DNA from: JANXSF01 sp031394025
GTDB lineage: Bacteria; Acidobacteriota; Terriglobia; Bryobacterales; Bryobacteraceae
NCBI GenBank assembly: GCA_031394025.1
Contig: JANMWO010000638.1
Span: 1-30,294, forward strand
Direction of reading: 5' to 3'
Length of the DNA stretch: 30,294 nt
The notes under the pieces are model-generated. The model had not been told where the DNA came from, made no database searches, and worked only from the letters and a program-made list of their open reading frames with translations. Numbering within the stretch: the stretch's first letter is position 1; each line of letters begins with the position of its first letter. Positions 14,745-23,574 of this stretch are shown here, piece after piece. A program made the translations under genes and the position numbers.

Positions 14745-16928
14745 CTACTTCTTGCGGAACTGATCGAAAAACCCTTTCACGCCCTCTGTGGCATTTTGAA
14801 TGTCTTTTACTGACTTGACGATTCCCGCGCCGGATTGCAATTTCATCTTTGCGATTTGCCCGGCATCGGGAACCAACTTGGGTTTAGAAAGCAGACCAGT
14901 TGCCAGAATAGGCAGAATGAGTTCACCTTTTTCGTTGGCCAGGACGGTGGAAAGAAATCCACCAATTTGAGTGCCGCCAGCACTTCTGCTGAAGTCTTTA
15001 TCCAGGGTGGTCATCAACTTCATATTCATGCTTTCATCTAAAAGATTGAGCGTGCCGGCAGCGCCAAGCGAGCCTCCGCCAAATTCCAAACGGATGTTGT
15101 CACTCTGAGCCAATCCATTTTCGATTTTTATGGCACCGGCCAATTTTACGAAATCAGTGAACGAAGTAGCTTTGGCTGAAAAGCCCAGAAATTGGCCAAT
15201 GCGGGCGAATTCATTGACAAGATTCAGACCATTCAAGCGTCCATCGGTCAGCTCAAATTTCACGGAGCCGTTTAGGGATTTGGCTAGCGGTTCATTTGGT
15301 CTCAGGTGAAATCGAAGACCGCCGTCAGCAGTCAACCTGCCTGATAATAATTGCTTCAAGCCCGTTGTGGAACTCAACAACTGCAGGGCATCAATGCCAT
15401 TGACCTTGGTGGTAACTTGTACTTGAATTGGATCCTGACGCAGATCAGATTCGATAGCGGCTCCAATCTTTCCTCCATAGAGCGTGCCCTCCAGCGGGTC
15501 CATTTTCAAGTTTCCCTGGTGAAGGGAAAACTGAGTTTGCACGTTGTCAAACGTCAACTCACTGGTGATCAGTTTTCCAATTTTTGCACTGCCACGCAAC
15601 GATTGTCGAAACGCTGTTGAAGTTTTACCGGCTTGTCCGCCAGAGCTGGCAGCCGGGACCAAAGACAGTTCAGGAGTTTCCACTTCGAACTGAACCAGAT
15701 CCGGTGTGGCATGAAACGAAGCATGGCGCAGTTGTACCGGCTTGGCTAATCCAGCAACCGTGATTGTGGCTCCATCCAATGTGCCTGATGCTCTGTAGTT
15801 GATGGCCTCCGGGCGATTGGCTGGTCCGTTAAGAGTCGCTTGCAGTGCGATCTTGCCACTGGCATTGACATCTTTCACGCTGGCTCCAAAGGCGGATGCA
15901 GTGGCCAGCATTTCGGCAATGGTACCAACGGATTCAATCCGGGCTTCAATGTTGGGAGATTTCGAAACGTCATTTACTTTCAAGTTGGCATTCGCTCTAA
16001 ACTCGCCAGATTCGACGACGAAAGGTTGGAAGGTGGCCACGTCATTGGCAAGCGTCATTTGCAATGCCGAGATGTGAACCGGATGTTTCCATTCCTTGCG
16101 ATTCACCTGCAGGTTATTGGCGTTGATGGAAGCCTTGAGCTGATCGCCGGGCGTAACGGTCCCAGCTAAATATCCAGAAAAAGCCGGTTCTACCATGGTC
16201 AAGTTTGTTGTGAACTGAATGGGTGTGGCGGTTGCCGCTTGCACTGTGCCGGTGGCGGCGATTCCTTTTAATCCCGCTTGGCTAACGTCAGTTAGAGTGA
16301 ACCTACCATCGAAACCTTGATTCACAATTCCGGCAATTTCCATCAGCTGTTTCCCCGCACCGGGCAGGTGGGCAGAAGCTTCTACCTTGGCTGGTTTTCC
16401 TGGAACAAAATCGTGCAGTGCGACGTTCACGCCGGTAAGCGTTTGCGAAAAGGATGGGGCGCGGTTGACGGTTACTGTTCCGTCTTGCACAGTGAGTTCG
16501 GTAAAGGAAAGTGTGCTATCCCCGCCACTTTCATTTTGTTGACCCACCGATTCGTAATTCCATTTGCCTTCGGCATTGCGAATCAAATTGACAGTGGGAC
16601 GGATTATCGTCAGTGCGTCCACTTTCACTTGCTTGTTCAATAAAGATCTCAGGTCAAGATTGACCAGGATTTCGCTAGCGGTGAGGAACGGTATTGTGGA
16701 ACTATATTTATCGTCCTCGGCTACTTTCACGTCATTTACTTTCACCGATAAGGGATAGAACTTCAGACCTAAAGTTCCAAGGTCGATCTTTCGCTTTAGA
16801 CTGGATTCCAGTGCTGATTGGATTTGCGGTCGGAACGAATTGGCATCGAACAGCAGGGGCAATGCGGCAGCCGCACCCAGAAGCAGAACGATAAACCCGC
16901 CAAGCGCAAACAGTATTTTCTTTGTCAT
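14745..16928 (-). CDS. AsmA family protein
   Basis: The product has 727 residues. One N-terminal membrane helix (about 5-28) is followed by F-D-A-N-S-F-R-P-Q-I and E-x-x-L-K-R-K-I, the classic AsmA opening. A long beta-rich periplasmic body has repeated A-x-G-x-I and L-x-G-x-L strands. Near the C-terminus the L-N-G-L-N-L region and the G-L-L-S-K-P-K segment are typical. AsmA-like proteins form hydrophobic grooves that move phospholipids between inner and outer membranes or affect outer-membrane assembly. The ATG overlaps the stop of the upstream hydrolase gene by 4 bases (ATGA), so the two are translationally coupled. Confidence 0.88.
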   Translation of the reverse strand: MTKKILFALGGFIVLLLGAAAALPLLFDANSFRPQIQSALESSLKRKIDLGTLGLKFYPLSVKVNDVKVAEDDKYSSTIPFLTASEILVNLDLRSLLNKQVKVDALTIIRPTVNLIRNAEGKWNYESVGQQNESGGDSTLSFTELTVQDGTVTVNRAPSFSQTLTGVNVALHDFVPGKPAKVEASAHLPGAGKQLMEIAGIVNQGFDGRFTLTDVSQAGLKGIAATGTVQAATATPIQFTTNLTMVEPAFSGYLAGTVTPGDQLKASINANNLQVNRKEWKHPVHISALQMTLANDVATFQPFVVESGEFRANANLKVNDVSKSPNIEARIESVGTIAEMLATASAFGASVKDVNASGKIALQATLNGPANRPEAINYRASGTLDGATITVAGLAKPVQLRHASFHATPDLVQFEVETPELSLVPAASSGGQAGKTSTAFRQSLRGSAKIGKLITSELTFDNVQTQFSLHQGNLKMDPLEGTLYGGKIGAAIESDLRQDPIQVQVTTKVNGIDALQLLSSTTGLKQLLSGRLTADGGLRFHLRPNEPLAKSLNGSVKFELTDGRLNGLNLVNEFARIGQFLGFSAKATSFTDFVKLAGAIKIENGLAQSDNIRLEFGGGSLGAAGTLNLLDESMNMKLMTTLDKDFSRSAGGTQIGGFLSTVLANEKGELILPILATGLLSKPKLVPDAGQIAKMKLQSGAGIVKSVKDIQNATEGVKGFFDQFRKK

Positions 16929-18772
16929 TTCAAGACCATCACATCCAGGCGCGATTCCTGTGTCGGGCCGAAGTACACACGTTCCGTTGCCTTTACGAAA
17001 TCGGAGCGTTTGGCTTGATATATATCGACAAACTGCTGTGGATTGCGGTCGACCAATGGGAACCAGGAACTTTGAATCTGAACCATGATTTTATGTCCAG
17101 GACGGAAAGTATGGAAGACGTCAGGCAAAGTGAATTCTATCTTTTCCATTTTCCCAGGGATGAAGGCTTCAGGGGTTTCAAAGCTTTTGCGATAGCGACC
17201 GCGAAATGGTTCACCACGAATGAGTTCCTGATATCCGCCCATGCGCACGTTGGTGGGGTTCGGAACGGGATCGGGATAGTCAGACGGGTAGACGTCGATC
17301 AGCTTCACTACGAAATCGGAATCAGTCCCGGTAGTGGAAACATATAACGTGGCCTTGAGAGGTCCGGCAAGAGTGGTGTCAACTTCCAGCAATGGAGTTT
17401 GGTACACCAGCACATCGGGCCGGGTGGCGGCAAAACGTTGATCGTCCAGCATATGTTCGCGGGTCATGGTGTTGGCGATGTAGCCGACGTAGGGGACCGG
17501 ACGAGCAGGGTCGCTTACGTATTCGTCATTGGCTTTTACGGTAGGCCTGTTCCAACTTAAAGCTCCATTAGTGCTGAGGAAGAGACTGACAGGTGTGGCA
17601 CCGGGCGGGGGCCAGGATGGATAATTTCGCCAAACATTGGTTCCTGTTTCGAACACAATGGCTTCGGCCAATTTTGGATCTTTCTTATCTTTGAGGAAAT
17701 ATTCGAAGAAGGGAAGTTCCACGTTCTTCTGGTAGTGTTCGGAAGTCTTCGTGTTGAAATCCACACTGCCTAATGACTTGCCTGTACTGCTTGCCCATCC
17801 ACCGTGATACCAAGGGCCCATCACCAAAATGTTAAATGTTCCGGGGGAACTCTTTTCCACTTTGCGGTACGTTTCCAGAGTGCCGAACAGATCTTCAGCA
17901 TCGAACCAGCCACCCACTGTCATCACTGCAGGCTTGATGTTGGTCAGGTGCGGACGAATGTCGCGCGCCTTCCAGAAGGCATCATAGTTGGGATGCCGGG
18001 CCATGTCGCGCCAGAATGGAACAGCGTTCTTGTTCATCTTTTCGTTGATTTCGGCGAGCGTGCCCATACCAAGAAACAGGTCGTAGCCATCGGGTGAAGT
18101 GTAGTCGAATACTTGCAGAGGGGTGTTGTCGGCCTTGGCATGATTTTCACGAGAGTTGGCCCAAAGCCAGCGGAATGCATGAGCCAAATAGAGCGCCCCG
18201 TTGTGATGGAAGTCATCGCCAATGAACCAGTCTGTGACGGGCGCTTGCGGGGATACTGCTTTCAAGGCGGGGTGCGCATCGATCATACCTGTGGACGTGT
18301 AGAAGCCTGGATATGAGATGCCATACATGCCGACCCGTCCATTGTGACCTTCAATATTCTTCAGCAGGAAGTCGATAGAATCGCGGGTATCGGAACTCTC
18401 GTCCACATCTTTCGGCCCCTGTTTATTGGGGTTGTGCGGACGAACTTGTTCAAAGACGCCTTCCGATTTGAAACGTCCACGCACGTCCTGATAGACGAAG
18501 ATGTAGCCTTCTTTGGTGAACAATTCGGAAGGGCCGAGCGAGGTGCGGTACTGGTCAACTCCGTAGGGCTTGACGCTGTAGGGAGTGCGCGTAAACATCA
18601 CCGGGTAGAGTTTGGACGCATCTTTGGGCACGTAGACGGAGGTGAATAGTTTTACTCCGTCGCGCATGGGAATATTGAAATCGAACTTTGTGTAGTGTTC
18701 TTTTACGTAGTCGATTCCCTGGCCGAAGCAGGCTGGAATCAGAAGGAAGGGGAGCAGTCGTTTGAAAGTCAT
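16925..18772 (-). CDS. Secreted CocE/NonD serine hydrolase, alpha-amino-acid ester hydrolase-like
   Basis: The product has 615 residues. A signal peptide ends near C-F-G-Q (about 18). The alpha/beta-hydrolase domain has the nucleophile S153 in G-I-S-Y-P-G, the acid D291 in G-G-W-F-D and H323 in W-Y-H-G-G-W, followed by a jellyroll C-terminal domain (about 430-615). The acidic pair E293-D294 and D186-D187 correspond to the carboxylate cluster that binds the substrate alpha-amino group in alpha-amino-acid ester hydrolases. The Y-Q-D-V-R-G-R motif fits the same group. Such enzymes acylate beta-lactam nuclei or hydrolyse aminoacyl esters or amides; the natural substrate is unknown, and an X-Pro peptidase role is less likely. 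It overlaps the AsmA-family gene by 4 bases. Confidence 0.87.
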   Translation of the reverse strand: MTFKRLLPFLLIPACFGQGIDYVKEHYTKFDFNIPMRDGVKLFTSVYVPKDASKLYPVMFTRTPYSVKPYGVDQYRTSLGPSELFTKEGYIFVYQDVRGRFKSEGVFEQVRPHNPNKQGPKDVDESSDTRDSIDFLLKNIEGHNGRVGMYGISYPGFYTSTGMIDAHPALKAVSPQAPVTDWFIGDDFHHNGALYLAHAFRWLWANSRENHAKADNTPLQVFDYTSPDGYDLFLGMGTLAEINEKMNKNAVPFWRDMARHPNYDAFWKARDIRPHLTNIKPAVMTVGGWFDAEDLFGTLETYRKVEKSSPGTFNILVMGPWYHGGWASSTGKSLGSVDFNTKTSEHYQKNVELPFFEYFLKDKKDPKLAEAIVFETGTNVWRNYPSWPPPGATPVSLFLSTNGALSWNRPTVKANDEYVSDPARPVPYVGYIANTMTREHMLDDQRFAATRPDVLVYQTPLLEVDTTLAGPLKATLYVSTTGTDSDFVVKLIDVYPSDYPDPVPNPTNVRMGGYQELIRGEPFRGRYRKSFETPEAFIPGKMEKIEFTLPDVFHTFRPGHKIMVQIQSSWFPLVDRNPQQFVDIYQAKRSDFVKATERVYFGPTQESRLDVMVLK

Positions 18773-18920
18773 GCCGTACTGTGATTTGTACCATGGCTTG
18801 ATGGGGAGTGTTGGAATGGGTCTCCGGAAGGCAGTAACTTTGTATGAACGAACTGGACAGGCAAGGATGCCTATCCCACTCGATTGATATCATGCAAGTA
18901 ACACCAAACCCCAATGAAAC

Positions 18921-19898
18921 ATGCCAAATAACACGCATCCCATCCCAATCAATCCTGCTATTGACCGCGAGGAATTGAACAAGGACCTTGGCCTTGGTGG
19001 ACGCTTGGCGAACCAGTCCCAATTGCGGGCCATGAACCAGGATGGCAGTTTTAATGTGGATCGATTTGGTGCGCCGAAATGGGAAGTGCTGAACGTTTAT
19101 CATGCACTGTTAACCATCCCGTGGTGGAAATTTCTGAGTCTGGTGGTGCTAGCCTACCTGTTCCTCAACAGCCTGTTTGCCCTTGGTTACATTCTGTGTG
19201 GACCTGGGTCGATTCATGGGGTGAATGAAAGCACGTTCGGTATCCGATTTCTGGAAAGTTTCTTTTTTAGTGTGCAGACTCTGGTGACCATTGGCTACGG
19301 CAAGATGACTCCGGAAGGTATCCCGGCCAACGTTCTGGTGGCGGTGGAAGCTCTTACTGGACTGTTGGGATTTGCACTGGCCACTGGGCTATTATTTGCA
19401 CGATTTTCTCGACCCATTGCACACCTACGCTTCAGCAAGAACGCAGTGATTGCCCCATTCCATGGCGGCCGTGCGATTATGTTTCGGTTGGCCAATGGCA
19501 GTAGCAATGAATTGGCAGAGGTGCGCGCCAGAGTAACTTTACTGCGACTGGAAGAAAAGAAGGGACAGATGGTGCGCAAATTTCACCAGTTAAATTTAGA
19601 GCGCGATCGTGTTGGATTTCTTCCCATCCAGTGGGTAGTGGTTCACCCGATTGATTCGGAGAGTCCTTTCTACGGCCAGACCGAAGCGGAGTTTTTGCAA
19701 AGCGAACCTGAAGTTCTGGTTCTGATCAGCGCCACCGATGAAACGTTTATGCAGACCGTGCATACGCGCTATTCGTATCGATTTGAGGAAATGGTGTGGG
19801 GCGTTAAATTTCGCGATATCTACGAAACATCGCCCGATGGGCGGACGCGGCTGGACGTTCGACGGCTGGATGAATTCGACGCAATCGAACTGCCCTGA
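18921..19898 (+). CDS. Prokaryotic inward-rectifier potassium channel (KirBac-type)
   Basis: The product has 325 residues, close to KirBac channels. Amphipathic N-terminal slide-helix region (about 53-70), first membrane helix (about 70-94), pore helix, selectivity filter T-I-G-Y-G (123-127), second membrane helix (about 136-162) and a cytoplasmic beta-sandwich IRK domain to the end are all visible. The channel passes K+ across the inner membrane as a tetramer. The residue right after the filter is lysine (K128), where aspartate or another residue is common. The ATG at 18921 is preceded by a 148-bp divergent spacer and has no clear Shine-Dalgarno. The stop lies 3 bp from that of pgl. Confidence 0.92.
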   Translation: MPNNTHPIPINPAIDREELNKDLGLGGRLANQSQLRAMNQDGSFNVDRFGAPKWEVLNVYHALLTIPWWKFLSLVVLAYLFLNSLFALGYILCGPGSIHGVNESTFGIRFLESFFFSVQTLVTIGYGKMTPEGIPANVLVAVEALTGLLGFALATGLLFARFSRPIAHLRFSKNAVIAPFHGGRAIMFRLANGSSNELAEVRARVTLLRLEEKKGQMVRKFHQLNLERDRVGFLPIQWVVVHPIDSESPFYGQTEAEFLQSEPEVLVLISATDETFMQTVHTRYSYRFEEMVWGVKFRDIYETSPDGRTRLDVRRLDEFDAIELP

Positions 19899-19901
19899 AT
19901 C

Positions 19902-20624
19902 TTATTCGAGCAATGCCGCAGCAGCTTCATCCACATACCATTCCGTAGGTCCTCGCGTAGTAATTGCTAACTGCATGGGGAACTCCATGGGGTCAGTGGG
20001 GAATTCCAGAACAGCTTTTAATGCGTGGGATTTATCGGTGCCGGTTATTAAACAGATGCGGTTACTGGCGCGCTGAATGGGGCCGGGAAGCAGCGTGATC
20101 CGCCACTGCTTCTTGGCTTCCACGTAGAGCGCAGCCACAATTTCAGAATGATTTTCAATGGACGGTTCACCGGGGAAAAGACTGGCTGTATGTGCATCGT
20201 CACCCATGCCCAGTTGTACGATATCGAAAACTGGAAAATCTCCGGGTTGCAAATTGAAGTAGGAAACAATGTCTTCTGTGTAGCGTTTTGCTGCATCCAC
20301 TGCTGATAATTCTGAAGGGATGCGATGGATTGTGGGGCGCGGATACTTCAACGAATCCAGCAGAAATTCCTTAGTCATACGGTAATTACTTTGGGCGTCG
20401 GTAGGTGGCACGCCACGTTCATCCACCCAAAAAAGATGAACTGTTGCCCAATCAATTTGCAGTTTGACCAATTCCTGGAAAAGCAGTTTTGGGGTGGAGC
20501 CACCGGAAACGGCAATACTAACTTTGTTGGTTTTGCGATTAATCGTGCTGATGATTTTGGTGATGCGATCAGCGGCGGCAGCGGCTGCGGCCTGTGGAGT
20601 GGGAAGTCTGAATAGCTGCGCCAT
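19902..20624 (-). CDS. pgl: 6-phosphogluconolactonase
   Basis: The product has 240 residues, normal for the DevB/SOL family. It hydrolyses 6-phosphoglucono-lactone to 6-phosphogluconate, the second step of the oxidative pentose phosphate pathway. Motifs seen are A-V-S-G-G-S-T-P (38-45), W-V-D-E-R (66-70) with S-N-Y-R-M, and L-G-M-G-D-D-A-H-T-A-S-L-F-P-G (138-152), with the catalytic-site H145 retained although the usual E-D-G-H reads D-D-A-H. It starts 7 bp after opcA and is the last gene of zwf-opcA-pgl. The stop is 3 bp from that of the convergent potassium channel gene. Confidence 0.93.
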   Translation of the reverse strand: MAQLFRLPTPQAAAAAAADRITKIISTINRKTNKVSIAVSGGSTPKLLFQELVKLQIDWATVHLFWVDERGVPPTDAQSNYRMTKEFLLDSLKYPRPTIHRIPSELSAVDAAKRYTEDIVSYFNLQPGDFPVFDIVQLGMGDDAHTASLFPGEPSIENHSEIVAALYVEAKKQWRITLLPGPIQRASNRICLITGTDKSHALKAVLEFPTDPMEFPMQLAITTRGPTEWYVDEAAAALLE

Positions 20625-20631
20625 AGTGTTG

Positions 20632-21621
20632 TTATTGTGTATATCTGAGAGCGTTGGCTAGCGATTGCTCAAAGCTGCAATCTTTGCCAAGGATAGATAG
20701 CTCTTCATGCAACAAGGCCTCATCGGTACGCGGAGGCATCAACATCTGATGATGCATTCCATCGATTTCAACGGTCAACCTCTCTGAATCGGTGGCGGTG
20801 ACAGATGCTTGCCGAACACCGGCTGAGATGGCTACAGCCTGCAAGCCTTCGTTAAGCGTATCGGCTGCGTTTATGAACTTCACCTTTGCTGCCGGAAGTC
20901 GCGATGCCAGCCAGGACGCCATATAACAAGCATCGGTGGCGATGTCTGAGCCTCTATGCGATAGCGTAACTTCATCAATGCTGGGGATCAGTTCCCGCCA
21001 GGAATCCTGTTCGAAAACCTGGGCAACTGCTTCACGCCAAACGGTGAGCCGAGCCCAATTCAAATCCTTCATGCGCCAACCAGCAGAGATCAATTCCTGA
21101 ACGCGCTGCACGGCTACGGTTGGCTCGGCAATTTGTGATGAGTCGATGATCACGGTGCGGGCCATGCGCAGCAGTGGATCAAATTCCCGTCGAAAGAGCA
21201 GGGAAGCGGTCTTCACCCAAAGCATAACGGGTAGATCGGGCACGCTGAGTCCAAGCACTGCTGAATAGACATCGGGAATGCGATCCATGGACGCCGAGAT
21301 TTCAATTTGTTCGGAACAGAGTTGTTGGTGTTGGCCATAAGGCATCCAGCAACGGGCGTAAACTCGCGAATCAAGAACGTCGGTTGCATCGGACTGAAAT
21401 CGAAGAGAGATGGCCCGCCCTGGATGTTGACGCATTAATTCAGCCGCTGTTTCCGACGCCGATTCCGCATCTTCATCGCCTGCAGTGGCAATCAGCAAAG
21501 TCATGGAACAGGCGCGGATCACACCGTTGGAGGACTTTGCCGCATCTTCCTTGCCCAGTTCAACCCAGAGGTTGGCTAGCTCCTTGAGGATTTGTTCCGG
21601 GTGCACAGCGGTGGTAGGCAT
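20632..21621 (-). CDS. opcA: Glucose-6-phosphate dehydrogenase assembly protein OpcA
   Basis: The product has 329 residues from the ATG at 21621, which shares one base with the zwf stop (TAATG). The OpcA hallmarks are the R-A-C-S-M-T-L-L-I strand, H-P-G-R-A-I (position about 67) and the P-D-L-P-V-M-L-W segment. In cyanobacteria OpcA binds G6PDH, promotes its oligomerisation and conveys redox control. The invariable position between zwf and pgl supports the same job here. Five in-frame codons upstream (to 21636) are open, but the ATG at 21621 fits translational coupling. Confidence 0.9.
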   Translation of the reverse strand: MPTTAVHPEQILKELANLWVELGKEDAAKSSNGVIRACSMTLLIATAGDEDAESASETAAELMRQHPGRAISLRFQSDATDVLDSRVYARCWMPYGQHQQLCSEQIEISASMDRIPDVYSAVLGLSVPDLPVMLWVKTASLLFRREFDPLLRMARTVIIDSSQIAEPTVAVQRVQELISAGWRMKDLNWARLTVWREAVAQVFEQDSWRELIPSIDEVTLSHRGSDIATDACYMASWLASRLPAAKVKFINAADTLNEGLQAVAISAGVRQASVTATDSERLTVEIDGMHHQMLMPPRTDEALLHEELSILGKDCSFEQSLANALRYTQ

Positions 21622-23162
21622 TAGGGAACCCTCCATGTATGTCCACGCCGAGCGAGCATTTCATCGGACGCTTTGGGTCCCCAGGTGCCAGCGTCGTAGT
21701 TGGGAAACACGTCGTCCTTCCGTGCGGACCATTCATTGAGAATAGGCTGCACAACGGACCACGATGCTTCCACCATGTCCTGACGTGTGTAGAGCGTTGC
21801 ATCTCCCAACATGGCGTCAAGCAACAATGTTTCGTAAGCGGCTGGCGTTCTAACCCCAAAGCTTGATCCGTAATTGAAGTCCATGGATACCGGGCGCAGT
21901 GTCATGCCAGCGCCGGGTTGCTTTGAGGAAAAACGCAATGAAATGCCCTCTTCCGGTTGGATGCGCAGAACCAGAACATTGGGTCGCGCGGTTTCCACTT
22001 GCTCGCCATCGGTGATGGTTTTGAATAACGAGTGGGGCACGGAATTGAAGCGGATGGCGATATCTGTGACGCGCTTGGGCATCCGTTTGCCGGTGCGAAT
22101 ATAGAACGGAACATCAGCCCAACGCCAATTCTCAACAAAGAAAGTAGCGGCGGCGAAAGTGTCTGTCATGGATGTGGGACTGACGTTCGCTTCCTGGCGG
22201 AATCCGGGAACGCTGGTGCCACCAATGCTGGCCGGACCATATTGGCCAGCCACTGTGTTCTGCATCACTTCTTCTGGCTTCCAAATACGAATGGACCGCA
22301 GCAGCTTGGCCCGTTCATCACGCACAGCGCTGGATTCAAATACGGCACTGGGTTCCATGGTCACGGTGGCCATCACCTGCAATAGATGGTTTTGGATCAT
22401 GTCGCGCAATGCGCCAGCTTCCTGATAGTAAGCACCGCGCCCTTCCACACCAATGGATTCGGCTGCGGTGATTTGAACGTGATTGATATAGTTGCGGTTC
22501 CAAAGCGGTTCAAAAATGGGATTGCCGAAGCGGAACGCCAAAATGTTTTGAACCGTCTCTTTCCCTAAGTAATGATCAATGCGATAAAGCTGCTGTTCCT
22601 CAAAATGTTGATGGAGGGCAATTTCCAATTCCTTGGCACTTTGCTGATCGTGCCCAAAAGGCTTTTCGATGATCAGTCTTCGCCAACCCTTATCCTGCTT
22701 GCTTAAACCGGCGATCCCCAGGCCTGCGGCTGCCGGGGCATATTGGCTTGGTTGTGTTGAAAGATAGAACAAAACATTGCCGCCCGTTCCCCGTTCCGTA
22801 CCGATTGCATCGAGCCGTTTGCCGAGTACCTCGAAGCTGGCGGCATCGCCAATGTCGCCGGATTCATAGTAAAGGCCGCGTGCAAATTCCTGCCACAGAG
22901 TTTCATCAAAAGGGCTATTTTCCAGGAATTCCTGAACGGATTCGCGCATCTTCCCACGGAAATCATCGTCGGAAAGTTTGGTGCGCGAAACGCCAACAAT
23001 TGCGAAACCGGGAGGCAGACGCCTCTCATAAGCCAGGCGGTATAGCGCCGGAACCAGCTTTCGTTTGGTCAAATCTCCGTTGGCACCGAAGATCACAATG
23101 ATGCAGGGCTCTATGCGCCGCTCAAAGCGTTGGGGGTCAAGAAACGGGTTGTCACCGGGCAT
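21621..23162 (-). CDS. zwf: Glucose-6-phosphate 1-dehydrogenase
   Basis: The product has 513 residues, a typical length. It oxidises glucose 6-phosphate with NADP to 6-phosphogluconolactone. The cofactor motif G-A-N-G-D-L-T (26-32), the E-K-P-F-G motif (166-170) and the active-site signature R-I-D-H-Y-L-G-K (194-201), with its catalytic histidine neighbourhood, are intact. The frame is open to 23204. The ATG at 23162 begins the usual N-terminal segment and leaves a 34-bp divergent spacer; an ATG at 23183 is possible. It is the first gene of zwf-opcA-pgl. No 6-phosphogluconate dehydrogenase gene is in the window. Confidence 0.95.
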   Translation of the reverse strand: MPGDNPFLDPQRFERRIEPCIIVIFGANGDLTKRKLVPALYRLAYERRLPPGFAIVGVSRTKLSDDDFRGKMRESVQEFLENSPFDETLWQEFARGLYYESGDIGDAASFEVLGKRLDAIGTERGTGGNVLFYLSTQPSQYAPAAAGLGIAGLSKQDKGWRRLIIEKPFGHDQQSAKELEIALHQHFEEQQLYRIDHYLGKETVQNILAFRFGNPIFEPLWNRNYINHVQITAAESIGVEGRGAYYQEAGALRDMIQNHLLQVMATVTMEPSAVFESSAVRDERAKLLRSIRIWKPEEVMQNTVAGQYGPASIGGTSVPGFRQEANVSPTSMTDTFAAATFFVENWRWADVPFYIRTGKRMPKRVTDIAIRFNSVPHSLFKTITDGEQVETARPNVLVLRIQPEEGISLRFSSKQPGAGMTLRPVSMDFNYGSSFGVRTPAAYETLLLDAMLGDATLYTRQDMVEASWSVVQPILNEWSARKDDVFPNYDAGTWGPKASDEMLARRGHTWRVP

Positions 23163-23179
23163 TCTTAATAAACATAGCA

Positions 23180-23195
23180 TGCGATACTGATCGCA
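23180..23195. promoter_or_regulatory. Perfect 6-4-6 dyad in the zwf/receiver divergent spacer
   Basis: TGCGAT (23180-23185), spacer ACTG, ATCGCA (23190-23195) is a perfect inverted repeat that fills half of the 34-bp region between divergent starts and ends one base before the ATG at 23197. It may be a regulator site acting on both genes, or a hairpin affecting translation of the receiver gene. Confidence 0.4.
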
Positions 23196-23196
23196 A

Positions 23197-23574
23197 ATGC
23201 CCAAAATCTTTGCCGCGCTCGACGATCTGTTTTTTCTAGTGAAGATCCAGGATGGGGCGAAGCACGCAGGGTTGGATCTGACTCAGCTTTGCAACGCTGA
23301 GTCTATTCGCGCCAGAGCGAGCGAAAATCCAGATTGCTACTTGTTCGATTTAAACTGCGCCGCTACTAAGCCAATTGAAACTATCCAATGGCTGCGGGCC
23401 CAGAATCCCCAAGTGCGCATTCTTGGCTTTCATTCCCATGTGCAGGAAGAATTAAAGCGTAAGGCGCTGGAGGCCGGTTGCGATCAAGTATTTGCCCGTT
23501 CGGCAATGTCCAGCAGGATGACTCAAATTCTTTCTTCATTCGGAAAAATTGCAACTGCGAGTGAAATCGACTAA
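23197..23574 (+). CDS. Degenerate response-regulator receiver protein
   Basis: The product has 125 residues with a receiver-domain pattern: first strand K-I-F-A-A-L, acidic pair D9-D10, phospho-acceptor position D51 in Y-L-F-D-L, then I-L-G-F-H-S-H (H79-S80) and G-C-D-Q-V-F-A-R-S. The conserved lysine before proline that should follow the fifth strand is missing (A-R-S at 100-102), so normal phospho-signalling is doubtful. The gene is divergent from zwf with 34 bp between starts and its last 39 bases overlap the end of trpD on the other strand. Its function is unknown. A link to carbon metabolism is suggested only by position. Confidence 0.7.
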   Translation: MPKIFAALDDLFFLVKIQDGAKHAGLDLTQLCNAESIRARASENPDCYLFDLNCAATKPIETIQWLRAQNPQVRILGFHSHVQEELKRKALEAGCDQVFARSAMSSRMTQILSSFGKIATASEID

